DNA from: Bagarius yarrelli
Lineage: Eukaryota > Chordata > Actinopteri > Siluriformes > Sisoridae
Direction: 5' to 3'
DNA length: 64,000 bases
NCBI GenBank assembly: GCA_005784505.1
Contig: VCAZ01000008.1
Coordinates: forward strand, 4,575,763 to 4,639,762
Shown here: piece by piece, positions 46,264 through 57,155 of the stretch
How the letters are laid out: each line of letters starts with the position of its first letter
Numbering within the stretch: the first letter of the stretch is position 1
The notes under the pieces: model-generated
What the model saw: only the letters and a program-made list of their open reading frames with translations
Databases searched by the model: none
What the model was told of the DNA's origin: nothing
Translations under genes and position numbers: made by a program

Positions 46264-46435
46264 ACATACATGTTTTTGGACTGTTAGAGGAAACCGGAGA
46301 ACCCGGAGTAAACCCATGCAAGCACGGCAAGAACATGCAAACTCCACACAGAAAAGGCACCTTGCCAGGAAATCAAACTCGGGACCTTCTTGCTGTGAGG
46401 CAACAGTGCTAATCACTAAGCCACTGTTTTGCCCC
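46264..46435 (-). mobile_element. SINE D, 5' half
   Basis: GACATACATGTTTTTGGACT, AGAACATGCAAACTCCACAC, AAATCAAACTCGGGACCTTC (B box side), GTGAGGCAACAGTGCTAATC. The 3' half is missing, an unusual direction of truncation for a retroposon. Confidence 0.88.
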
Positions 46436-49334
46436 GAAATGTATCATATTTTTTAATAATATGAGACCAACAGGTTTAGATATATTATGTAAAATTAAAA
46501 AGAAAAAGCATCTTGGCATATAAGTAGGTTGCTTGCTGCCAAAACCACAGCTCTTCTAACACCTTCCTGGTTCATTTCGAAGTATCAGTGGATTGACTAA
46601 AGTAAATCTTTACAACTGGCATGTCGAATGCTGAGTTGCACTATTGGTTGTGCAATAAACACTGACATCGCTGCCCCCAAAGTTCATCCGGATGCCAAGA
46701 GAAAGAAATCTCTCATTGTACTAAAGGATTATGCTTAAAAAGAGGATCAACCACAATTGTCCTAACTTTGTTTACTCAATTTAATTTATTTTATTCAAGC
46801 TATAATAACCCACTCTTGTTTAGACGATATGATCTCATTTGACTTTTTGAATCTCCCTGGGTAGGTGTGGGGAGTGGTGTTCGGGGGGGTGTAAAATGTA
46901 ATAAGATGGGAATTAAAATTGGAAAAGCAATAAGCAATTCTACCCCTAGAACCTGTCCTTAAAAGACCAGCCGAAAGTTACGTTGTCAGAGAACACGGTG
47001 CCATTTCTGTGACCTGAGACTTCCGAGCTGGGTGATGTTCATCCTGCTTTATCTTTAATCTGTCGTGACAGAACAACAGGACGCTGACATGGAATTGTAA
47101 ATTAGAGTCTGAGCAGCTTTGCTCCACCAGATGTGGCGTCATTTATTAAGGAGACTGCCTAAAAATATAGTTAGAGGCAAACAAAGAACATTTCAGATAT
47201 GGATGGATGGCTGGTGTATCAAAAGTTCAACTTTTTTTTTTCTATGATATAGAAGGTAGATAAGAATATATAGTAAAAAAAAATATAAAAAGAATATAAA
47301 GTAACAAGAAAACAATATAGTAAAATATGCACAAACTATTAATAAATCTCTATAAATATATAAAGATAGAAAGGACAAAAGTATTAAAATAACAAAATTA
47401 ACAGAAGCTGATTGGTCAGATCATAAATAGCCAGGATTAACTGTTAACCCAGAATAAAGTGTACAACATAAACTGGGATTAGGGTCTAACCCGAGTTTTC
47501 AATCACCAAGAATTTATTGTAAAATACATCTCAACTATTCATCTCATTACATGTCTCCCATCTATCAAGATCCTGTTCTTGGAAAAAAGAATGACTAATC
47601 ATACACGTAAACCTCTTTCGCTGTCGATAAAACCAGAATATCTTTAAGATCCTTAAAGTCTCCTGTGGCCTAGAGTTTAAACAAGCATTCTCCATGCTAT
47701 TAAAAGGGTTAGGGACCATATGTAGGGCATTAACGTATGCCAGAAATCCATAATGTAAACACAAGCTGCTCAAGGAGATATCTGAACCAAACAAACCAGA
47801 TTTAAAAAAAAAAACAAAAAAACATCACCATCAAAGGTTGATAGAGATAAAGGTAAGAAGCGGGCCAAGTTTTATACCGAGTCAGCCACTGCCAAATGCT
47901 TCTTGCTAGTGGCGACCCAGGCACTGTGAAGATGAAGCCAGATTGGCCGGTGCGCTGATTATGTGCTCCTTATATTAATGTAGAGAGAGAAAGAGAAAGA
48001 GGGAGGGAGCGAGGAAGAACATCAGCAACCTGCACCAGAGGGAAGTTGCGGATCAGTGCTTTGCCATGTCCTCTATTCCAAGCAAAGTCAAAATGTCAGT
48101 GTTATTATAAAAAAAAAAAAAAAAAAATCCCAATTTCCATATGAGATGGCACAGCCTGTCCAGCCTCATTCTGAGTGACAAACAGTAGCGGCTTAGGAGC
48201 AGATCACCAGAGACCGGATGGCTGGCTGAAGACTCAACCTCGGGGCTGAATTGAGCTGTGAAAAATCTATTTAACTGAAAAAGGCTAACTCGCAGTCAAT
48301 TGTTTAAATAAGACTGGAAAGCACGGCATGGGTGGAGAAGTGTGTGTGTGTGTGGGGGGTTATAGACTACATCTTACTATACAATCTAATCTGTGTTATT
48401 TTTGTGCGACAACAGATTACAGGAATTATACATCCGGGCCATCATAATTCTAGAAGCGGAAATAATTTTTTTTTCCTCTCTCAGCTTCACTACGGCCTCA
48501 GTTTTGATCCTGTAATCCTATGTTTATAAGTTATGTTTTATTCATTCTAATTCTAATACTGCACTGCTGTATAACAATAACACACGAAATGTAATTTCCC
48601 ATCCTTCGCCAGAGTCATCTATTCTTCCGCATTGCAAAATTGACAATGTTTTTTAAAAAAACAAAAAAGAATTTCTTTCAATTGAAATCTGGTTGAGTTT
48701 AAAAATATCTGAATTATTCATAGCCGCCTTACAAATGTTTTTGAAGCCCTTTAGCCTCATGGTAGAAACAGGGATACGGTTTTACACCTTGTCTCAGCTT
48801 TTCTCTATTTAAATGTGTCAAGAAGAAGAAGAAAAAAAAAATGTAATTCACTTACTAGATAGTTTTGTGGGTCGGAAAAAGCTGCAGAAATAAACTGTTA
48901 ATGCAGCATAAAATCTGCAGCGAGAAAAAAACAGACGGTATTTCTCAATTGTCCAAATTCAGACAACTTACTTGAATTCTTTTTTTTTAATTTAGCATCG
49001 AATACGAGGTCACCATCAGTTTGAATTTGTTGAGCCGCTTTAATTTGTTCCCATAAATAGGCAATGAGAGGATAACTAATATGAGTCTGCTCATGCAGAG
49101 TGACCCTGACTATTGCTCTGACTGTCGCCTCCACGGAAAGCAAGAAGGGCTGATCTCCAACTGTGGAGCACCATGAAATAGCATTATGGATAATTTTATC
49201 ATTTGGTGCTTTTTCAAAAGCCAGCAGGACACCAAATAGGGGTCTTTCCAGATAAAAAAAAAAACATATGTGGTCTGTACCAGTTTTCTTCCTTGCCTTT
49301 CTTAAATATGACCCAAAGTATTAGAACAAATATC
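46436..49334. other. no gene recognised
   Basis: AT-rich block with no SINEs; an A run at 48110-48127 and (GT)n at 48340-48353. Minus-strand small frames at 47531 and 48898 show no domain. Confidence 0.4.
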
Positions 49335-49385
49335 ATATCTATGTATTTTTAAGTATTTGATTTCAGATTTAGTCTCACTTTTACT
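49335..49385 (+). mobile_element. Tc1/mariner-like family B scrap
   Basis: ATTTGATTTCAGATTTAGTC TCACTTTTACTCCT is nearly the same as the start of the 31012-31145 fragment (ATTTTAGATTTAGTCTCACT). Confidence 0.4.
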
Positions 49386-49463
49386 CCTATACTATTCCTT
49401 ACTATACCCTAATGTAAAAAAAAGGTCATGTAAATGTCTTTATTTGTTACTGATTCGTTACAG

Positions 49464-49861
49464 CAGCAGTTCCCAACAGTGGGGGTTCCAACCCACAAGG
49501 GGGCCTTGCGAGCTCTGTGGGGGGTTGTGTCATACTTTGAAAAGAAATACCATCATATTGCATTAGCTAATTTTTATTCAGGATCCCCTGGTTGTGTAAA
49601 AAAAAATGGACAAATTTGTAATTTGTCCTCAACAAAAATGACCGAGTCTCACTGATTCGCCTTCAGCAGCTGATAGTAATGACCCAGGCAGTAATGACCC
49701 AGGTGAGGAAGCTCTTATCAATTCAACTTGCAATATTGGAAACACGAAATACAGGAAATACCAAGAGCAATAATATCGGTAAATATGAAGAGGGGCCCTA
49801 AAATATTTTTTGGGGAGTAAATGTTTAGGGGGTCTCAGACAAAAAAGGTAGGGAACTATTG
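49464..49861. mobile_element. hAT-like non-autonomous transposon with 8-bp target duplications
   Basis: Left terminus CAGCAGTTCCCAAC and right terminus, reverse-complemented, CAATAGTTCCCTACC are inverted repeats of hAT type. Sub-terminal GGGGGTCTCAGACAAAAAA near the right end is typical of fish and mammal hAT copies. The flanks are CGTTACAG (49456-49463) and CCCTACAG (49862-49869), six of eight bases identical, matching the 8-bp duplication hAT elements make. It contains a remnant of the transposase N-terminus (49606-49773) and is 398 bp, so it is an internal deletion derivative. Confidence 0.75.
49606..49773 (+). pseudogene. remnant of hAT (ZBED-type) transposase N-terminus
   Basis: Starting at ATG 49606 the frame reads MDKFV, then a stop at 49639-49641, then a Ser/Asp/Pro/Gly-rich linker with SNDPG twice, and ends KYRKYQEQ before a second stop. 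MDKF starts and RKY(D/Q)E segments are characteristic of hAT transposases of the ZBED5/FAM200 type; the linker between is variable in that family. The BED finger, RNase H-like and dimerisation parts are gone. Clearly inactive. Confidence 0.5.
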
Positions 49862-49954
49862 CCCTACAGCACAGTCAAAATTTTTTCTTTGCATATCCAA
49901 TTTTAGAAGGTTGGGGTCAAAGATAATACACTGTCCCTGAAGTCGAAAGAGTCA

Positions 49955-50043
49955 AGGACCTAAAGGCAGCAGACTGGCAGTGGTGGCTTGAACCCCAGTC
50001 TCCAGTCAACAACTTAGCAACTTAACCAATTGAGCCACCTATG
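49955..50043 (-). mobile_element. tRNA-like SINE head, other family
   Basis: Reverse-complemented: GGTGGCTCAATTGGTTAAG (A-box-like) and GGGGTTCAAGCCACC (B-box-like) with spacing close to a tRNA gene. The body differs from SINEs A, C and D. No clean cloverleaf, so not called a tRNA gene. Confidence 0.5.
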
Positions 50044-50082
50044 GTTGAGATCTCGAGCTACATTGTAGAGTGCGATTGTAGC

Positions 50083-50106
50083 GTTAGGGTTAGGGTTAGG
50101 GTTAGG
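50083..50106 (+). repeat. interstitial telomeric repeat (TTAGGG)4
   Basis: Four perfect GTTAGG units in a row, flanked by unrelated DNA. Confidence 0.9.
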
Positions 50107-50189
50107 TCAGAGTATGACTGAGGGTTTTTCTGATCATTTAGCCAGTAAGATCAGGTACAAATGTTGGATGTGGAGGTCTGTAGTACAGT

Positions 50190-50440
50190 TGATGTTCTAG
50201 TTTATTCAGTGGGGTTGAGTCAGAGGTCAGGGCTTTGTGCAGAACATTCAAGTTGTTCCACTTCAACCACAACACAGCATGTCTTAATGAAGCTTAAAGG
50301 CTTTGTGCACAGGGACATTGTCCTGCTTGGTTGGAGTTTACGTTCGAGTGAAGGAAAATCGTAATGCTACGGCATGTACAAATATCCCAGACATCCTAGT
50401 CATCTTTGTAGCAAGAGTTTATGAAAGACTCACTTATGTG
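50190..50440 (+). mobile_element. Tc1/mariner-like family B, interrupted by a SINE
   Basis: CAGTGGGGTTGAGTCAGAGG TCAGGGCTTTGTGCAGAAC, TTTGTGCACAGGGACATTGT CCTGCTTGGTTGGAG and AATGCTACGGCATGTACAAA match family B. The element resumes at 50605 after a SINE A insertion. Confidence 0.65.
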
Positions 50441-50604
50441 AGTGGTAGTGCAGTGGTTAAAGTGTTGTCCTGCTAATTGGCAGATCGGGTTTGAGCCCCA
50501 GCACCACCAACTTGCCACAGCTGGGCCATTGAGCGAGACCCCTTAACCCTTAATTGCTAAGCTGTTTGAAAGAGATAAATGTAACTCACTATGGATAAGG
50601 GGAT
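50441..50604 (+). mobile_element. SINE A, inserted in a family B element
   Basis: GTGGTAGTGCAGTGGTTAAA, GATCGGGTTTGAGCCCCAGC ACCACC, GAAAGAGATAAATGTAACTC ACTATGGATAAGG. Its expected GCGTCTGCCAAATGC end is missing where the family B tail begins. Confidence 0.88.
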
Positions 50605-50630
50605 CCACAAACGGTTGACTATATAGTGTA
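50605..50630 (+). mobile_element. Tc1/mariner-like family B, right terminus
   Basis: CCACAAACGGTTGACTATAT AGTGTA matches the right terminal repeat of family B (CCACAAACTTTTGGCCATATAGTGTA in the family). Confidence 0.65.
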
Positions 50631-53600
50631 AAACCGAATGCCCAAGATATGAAGGTCTAGGCAACATGCAAATCCTAGTTGGTTTGACGCAGTTGTTATT
50701 TTAGGCACCTGCGGATACTGATGTTGATCCTTTCTACCCCCAAAATGCAGCTCCTGATTCAGCAGACAGGCAAATGAATATCAATCCCACTTTTAGACCT
50801 AACTGTAATATAAAAGAAATCTGGATGATCCAGTATATACACCTTCATATAGTGTCACAAGGAGTGAAATATCCCTTGGTAACAATGTTCTGATGTCATA
50901 ACAGGACTTGTAAGCAACAGACCAGCATTTATAAATGTAAAACAATCTTTTTTTTCCTGCCTGCTGTGCCACAGGGCTGAGTGAGAAATCAAATATCGAG
51001 AACAAATGCAATACAAGCAGTTCGATTCCAGGGCAAGAGAAACAGGTTATGGATAAAGCCTTATTTTAACCTTCAAGATCTGTTTGGGTTATAATAAGAC
51101 TTTATATTTGTTTGTTTTTTTTCCTCATTCTGGCGCGGCCTGGCTCGACTTCTCGAAAAAAAAAAATCATATTTAAAGCTATACAGATTTTCTTTTAATG
51201 GCTTTAACCTGCGCACAATAAGATAAAAGCGTCCCTTTAAAATGTGGAACGTGCGCTCAGATCATAAGGGTTAAAACACACAATGTTTAACAGATTTAAA
51301 GTGGATGCCAGCTGAACCTTGAGAGCAACATAATTAACTAAATGCCTGAGATTAGAGATCACTCTAATCATAACTTCGATGAACGTCTGACACCACCAAA
51401 CGTTAGCGCTTTTGTGATAATGAAAAGATGAGCTGGTCTGCGCTGGAACGAGCACTTCAGAGACTAAAAAGACAATCCCAGCAGTGCTTAAGACCTCTTC
51501 CCCCCTGATGGAGTACACCGAGTCACAATGCATGTGACATTTGCTTAAAGTGAATGCCTTTTGATAGAAAAGAAATCAGAAAATTGCTCATTAAAGCTAG
51601 GATAAGACTTCATGGCCTTACAGGGGGAAAGGATATGAAAAAGAACTGTCAGTTCATTAAGCATCACAGAGCTAAAGCGTACAATTCTTTAGCTAGTCTG
51701 GCTAGTGCCATGCTCACCTTACAAACTGATAATAACAGGTGAAAGTATATTGACCCGGAGAGCTAAACTAAAAGATATGATATAAGCAAAAGCCGCCCTG
51801 AGGGTTTAGGCTAGACTATTGCTACTTTCATCAAAGCCTGCATAGCAAACTAAAGAAGATCATACTGCGATTGGCCTTCATAAAAGTAGACTATTATACA
51901 CACAATATAACAACTTTTTTTTTTACAAACGTGCTTTACTGACAGTTATAGAAACAAATAAAGAAGCATAGGTGGACCAACGGAAAGCCGCGTTCATTGA
52001 CTTTGACGTGATTGTGTATTGATTTTCCACAAGACGTGTCACCCAGCTGTGATTATAGCATTAGTAGTCTGACATATCTTATGCCGTGACACTAGCGTTT
52101 GATAGGCAGCCCCTGACATGCTGATGAAGCCGTCAGAAAGCAGCGAATATCCAGTAGATGATAAAAAAACAAAAAAAACAACGTGACACGGCTCTAAATA
52201 GGGAGCACAGAGCGACTATTTGTATTTGGAACAAATAGCTTTGTCTCTTGGGGGACTGTATAATTACTCTCGGAAAGAAAACAAAAAAACGAAAGAGAGC
52301 GAGAGAAAGAAAGAGCCAGAGAAAATGAAAGATGTGTTTAATTATTAATCACTGATTTTGCGCCTGCATTCTGTATATATTTCTCAAACAGCTCTCACAA
52401 ATAGCGATGGCACTTGCTGTAGGACGACTTTGTGCCGCCGGTACATGGGAGCCGAAATATTTATTTCAACAAGTGAGTGGAGGAGTTCATAGGCCAGCCA
52501 CGAGCATGTAGGAGAGCGAGCTACTGAAGAAGCACACAACACGCACTGACTGATGTCACCTGTCAGGTCTATTAGGATACAGTCGTCACGGCAACAGCGG
52601 AGGCTAAAACGCCGTCCTTCACATGCCGGCGGCATAATTACATCTGTCATGGAAAACAACTGAGATTCATCAGGCTGATCAAATATTTAAGCACAGACCG
52701 CTGGTGTGGTCATTTATAAGAGACATACATTTCAGTAGTGACGGTAGAGCCCCTGGCAAAGCCCACTGGATGGTAAATGTTTCCACAAAACTTTCATATC
52801 CAGTGAATTATGAAACGCTAAGGTTTAATATGTGCCTCAAGTCCTAAAACTACTACTGGATGAACTTTTTGGGAAAAAAAAAAACAGCATAGCCCCCATA
52901 AATTACATGATCATTCTTCAGCAAATCCGCTTTTTCCATAACAAGGTTTAGCGTTCTGATCTACGCCACATCAAATAAAGTCAAAAATACGACCTATTTG
53001 CTATACAATTAATTCGATCTGTTTAGAGGGGTTTGGCTGTGTGTCCAGAGGGAAAAACGAAAGCCTGTGTAAATGCCGAGCATCGATAAACTGTCTGTAG
53101 GGCAGAACAGCTTTCTCCGCCGCCTCTTCACAGATTGGATTGGCTCATCAGCAGCCACTAAGCCATTTCTGCTAGTGGATTTATACCATTGAATGATAGG
53201 TATCCTTTAAGAGGCAAAGGCTTTTGATTCGACAACACATTCTAAAGAAGAAAAAAACCAAAAACTTAAATTAAATCAATACCGAATGCACTGGTTTGTT
53301 CTCATACATTAACACAAGCTTCAACATTACATCGACAAAATTCTGCTAGTCAGATATAACTTTATTTGCCACCGGTTCAATCCGGAATTTCTATGTATCT
53401 GATGTTAAGTTACCAGTACTGACTCATTAATTCGCATGACTTCCAATGGTTGGATACCGGTCAATTACCAACTTTACATTTTCACACTTTGAAACATAAA
53501 TAATTTAAGTCCTCTTTAATAAGATCTTCAGAATGACAGCAGACACTGGGTTTCTAGTCTGCTCTCATTCTAAAGGTCTTCTAAAAGAAGACTAAATTAT

Positions 53601-53656
53601 ACATGTTCCAGAGTGTTAAAGAAGACTATATTCTTCATAGGTATACCAACATGTGT

Positions 53657-53661
<5 letters not shown>
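50631..53661. other. no gene recognised; repeat-poor
   Basis: About 3 kb with hardly any named repeat (GA-rich patch at 52280-52318). 51200-51760 and 52000-53160 are mixed-composition and could hold conserved non-coding elements. Frames at 51237, 51554 and 52384 have no recognised family. Confidence 0.4.

Positions 53662-53723
<62 letters not shown>
53662..53723. repeat. (TA)n microsatellite
   Basis: About 31 uninterrupted TA units. Confidence 0.95.
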
Positions 53724-53726
<3 letters not shown>

Positions 53727-53729
53727 GTA

Positions 53730-53810
53730 TTAGGGGCAGCACAGTGCCACAGTTGCCTCACAGCAAAAAGGCCCGGGTTCGGTTTCTGGGCAGGGGCCAT
53801 TCTGTGTGAT
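53730..53810 (+). mobile_element. SINE D head fragment
   Basis: TTAGGGGCAGCACAGTGCCA, GCCTCACAGCAAAAAGGCC, B box GGGTTCGGTTTCTGG, GGGGCCATTCTGTGTG. It starts right after the TA array and stops before the body. Confidence 0.8.
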
Positions 53811-54009
53811 GATCTCTCAATAAAAATTATATTCATCCTCAATCTGTAAAATATCTCTCTCTCTCTGTAATGCCACATTGTGATATATTGCGTTGTACAG
53901 TATTGATGACTTCTAGAATTGAAACATAATAGTGGTGGTATTAAGAGGTGTATCAGTCGGTTGGGTAAGTCCCCACTGAAGGCCCAGGTACCAAATGCAC
54001 CACCTGCCA

Positions 54010-54012
<3 letters not shown>

Positions 54013-54081
<69 letters not shown>

Positions 54082-54094
54082 TATATATATATAT
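54013..54094. repeat. (TA)n microsatellite
   Basis: About 40 TA units with one GA interruption. Confidence 0.95.
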
Positions 54095-54106
54095 TAGTGG
54101 CAGACA

Positions 54107-54770
54107 TCTGGTGAAATGTATTTTTCATATATATATATATATTGCATCGACATCACAATGTGTGCATCATCAGAAGTCCCAATAAAGGATGTATAATGTC
54201 AAGTGGGGATTATAGTTGACTGTACCGCAATTCGGAATGCATTTGATTTGTGGATTGATTGCAACGTTCAATAATAGAATGAAAGTTTAATATTTGCATA
54301 TTGTTTAAGGTCTGTAAAATAATGATGTAAACATTTCAAAGTTTAAAGTATTTAGGCACACGGAAAAATAACTTATCTATTTTTAACAAAGATTAATTGT
54401 GCTCAATTCATACGACGAAGACTATACAGTGTGATTTTACATCTATTCAATTTCTATATCTGAATCTCCAGAAAAACATCAATCACTGTTTATTTATATT
54501 ATTTGTATCTTTCTATTGTATTGTATTCTAATAATTTTATTGCTTTACTGTATTTATCAATCCTTAGAATTTGCATATAATATTTTATTCAGATTTTGCA
54601 AGATTCATAGAAAATCATCTCAATCATTCTAAAATAATGAATTCTTTCCAAATATAGTTATTGAAGTGATCTGGTGAAATGTATTTTTCATATTACAGTT
54701 TATATCACAGAAAAACAAAATACTGCAATGTAAGCTTTCCCAATATCGTGCAGCCCTGGTCCCCAGTGTT
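54107..54770. repeat. interspersed fish repeat, class unknown
   Basis: TCTGGTGAAATGTATTTTTC ATAT occurs exactly at 54107-54130 and 54670-54693. Between them, GCATCGACATCACAATGTGT GCATCATC and, near the end, CCCAATATCGTGCAGCCCTG are words I associate with a dispersed fish repeat. Boundaries are uncertain. Confidence 0.4.
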
Positions 54771-56526
54771 CCCAGCCTTTTCACTATTGCCGGAATAGGA
54801 TCCGGATTCACTGTACTACACTGCTGACCAGGATGAAATGATACCTTAAGATGAATAGAATGGGGAAAAATGTATAAACTCAAAAATTATTGGCTTGCTG
54901 TAAGCTCAGATACTGGCAAAAAAAAAGATAAAGGTGCTGGTTACACTGCAGAGGAAAAATCCATACAAAATGCAAAGCCTGTCATTGATTAAAAAAAGAT
55001 TCTCTTTTCCGATGGTTTTTTTTTCTTTCTTAGAAACGAAGAAAGATGATGTGCGAGAAAATCAAGCCAAAAAGGATGAAAACGAAAAATTAATCAGCGA
55101 TCTCTGTATCAGGCCATGTTACGCAGGAGTCAGTGTTGTATATTAAATGTTTAAAGAACGGGTCAACGACCCCGGCCTCTCCGCAGTGGCTTCTCAGTGC
55201 AACGCTGTCAAAACCCTGCAAGAGAAATGTGTAGACAAGTGCATTTGTTGGATGAGCACATCAAAGAGCCGCTGCATGTCTCAGCACAGAGGCACCAGCC
55301 AAACCTTTGATCATCTCCAGCTTTCTGATCATTAAAATATCGGATGAATAATTGATTTAAAACAGCAGGGTTTATTGTGTTATATCTCTAGATCCCAATT
55401 TATTTTAACCTTGAGAAGGATTTTTTTTTTTTTTTCATTTCGTTCGAATGGATAAAAACGTAGACGTATCCTGACTGATGTTCTAGATTCAGTCATGCAT
55501 TGTGTTGCAATATTAGTGTTTTTCCATGACATCATATTATCCTTAGGCATTTAGAGCTTATTAAAAAAACACAAGGAAAAAAATAGATGTTTGCCTTTTA
55601 CTTTGTTAATGTTTTTTTTTTTTTTTGGTAATCACAAAGAACCGAGAGGGTCTACCAGGGTCAAGCCTCACCAAGGGGCCTTAAAAAAAAGATTTTTTTA
55701 CCCATACATTTACAAATTAGTATTATCCCTGGAGGCTGGGGTTAGCCTGTGAGTGATTCTCCTAGGTTTTCATGTCATATCAAAGAAAAACTACAGCAAA
55801 TAATAATTATTTAGAAGTAGAAAATTGTTTTAGCTGTTTTTTTTTTGTTTTTTTTTTTACTTTTTAACTGAATTACTGTGACATCAAATGGGCAAAAGTT
55901 ATTGTTCTGGAGCTGCATGTTCCTCACAGATAGCGATCCTACGTTTCATTACATATTTTATCTGGCTGCAATTTAATTTGGTTCGATTTTAAAGTAAAAA
56001 CTCATAATTCATTTAATCTTCTTTCTGTCTCACTTTCAGTTTACTCCATTTTCTGTTAAGTGCATTTCGACTAACATTATCCTCCGTGTCTTCATGACTG
56101 ACATGAAAACACCATTTTGGGTATTGAGAGTCATGAAAATTTCCAAGTATATTTTGAGTCTCTGATGTTTATTGAACACCATTTTACCCTCAGCAGCGCA
56201 TAAAAACTGTTATTATAGATTGCGCTGATTACATACTCTGAGCAATCAACAATCACTTGCCTCTGTCATGATCAGTTACATCAAGGCAGCTAAAAAAAAA
56301 CATTGCAGACATCCATGTGAAAAACCAAAGCACTTTGAAAAGATGAAATTTATCGATTCATCTTCAATTCATCTTACAAACTTTAATTCCAATGAAGTCT
56401 GGACGTTGGGTAAACTGTGAATAAAAGCAGAATTCAATAGCCTGCAAATCCTTGTTGACCCACATTTAATTAAAAGACATGATATGCATTGTTCAGAATG
56501 ATAAGCTTTATTGCCTCCTGATGGAA
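54771..56526. other. no gene recognised
   Basis: Two adjoining plus-strand frames (54934-55146 and 55147-55335) have no family resemblance. Several T runs (55422-55436, 55613-55626, 55838-55858). Confidence 0.4.
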
Positions 56527-56712
56527 AGTGTTAGTGCAGTTGTTAAGGTGTTGGACTACTAATTTGAAGACCAGGATTCAATTCCCAGCATTACCAAGTT
56601 GCCACTGTTGGACTCCTAAGCAAGGCCTTTAACCCCCAATTGTTCAGTTATATAACAGAGAATAATGGAAGTCGCTCTGGATAAGGGTGTCTGCCAAAAT
56701 GCTGCAAAAGTA
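56527..56712 (+). mobile_element. SINE A
   Basis: AGTGTTAGTGCAGTTGTTAA, CAGGATTCAATTCCCAGCAT, CTAAGCAAGGCCTTTAACCC, GTCGCTCTGGATAAGGGTGT. Confidence 0.9.
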
Positions 56713-56792
56713 ACTATTCACTCATTTTAAATTTGATGTCTGCAACATGTCCCAAAAAAGAAGGGACGGGGCAACAAAATACTGTGAAAGTT

Positions 56793-57155
56793 GGGGTGTC
56801 AAGAGATGTTGGGTTGGTTAGGATGCAAATGAAGGTTTATTTACAGAAATAAAAAGTGGAAAACCAAACAAATAGAACATAATGACTCGCGACATGCAAC
56901 AAAGCAAGACCAAGACAAACTGAACCACAAATACACAAACTAATTAGAGGGAGAACCAATCAACTTAACAAAAAACACCTCAACACAATAACAAGACAGC
57001 CAATGACAAGACAGCGTTTGCCTGTGTGAAAATAGTGTGTATATGTTTAGATTAGATTTCAAAAAGCAAGCACAGCGCACAACAATATACCCCCATCTGA
57101 CCCCTTCTCTTAAAAAAGTCTCTATCGTCCCATCCTTCACCCTTGAGGCACTGAC
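56793..57155. repeat. dispersed repeat family G, copy 1
   Basis: GTTAGGATGCAAATGAAGGT TTATTTACAGAA, AACCAATCAACTTAACAAAA AACACCTCAACACAATAA and CCAATGACAAGACAG recur in the same order and orientation at 60872-61270. No coding sequence; class not determined. Confidence 0.6.

Noticed and set aside
45795..46412. 205-codon plus-strand open frame
   Set aside because: It runs through the CT tract and into a reversed SINE; the Leu/Ser/Phe richness is a repeat artefact.
54934..55335. two adjoining plus-strand frames with Cys-containing peptides
   Set aside because: Compared with the CTQECL/HSDxCWMP tail block of protocadherins: wrong strand and no match.
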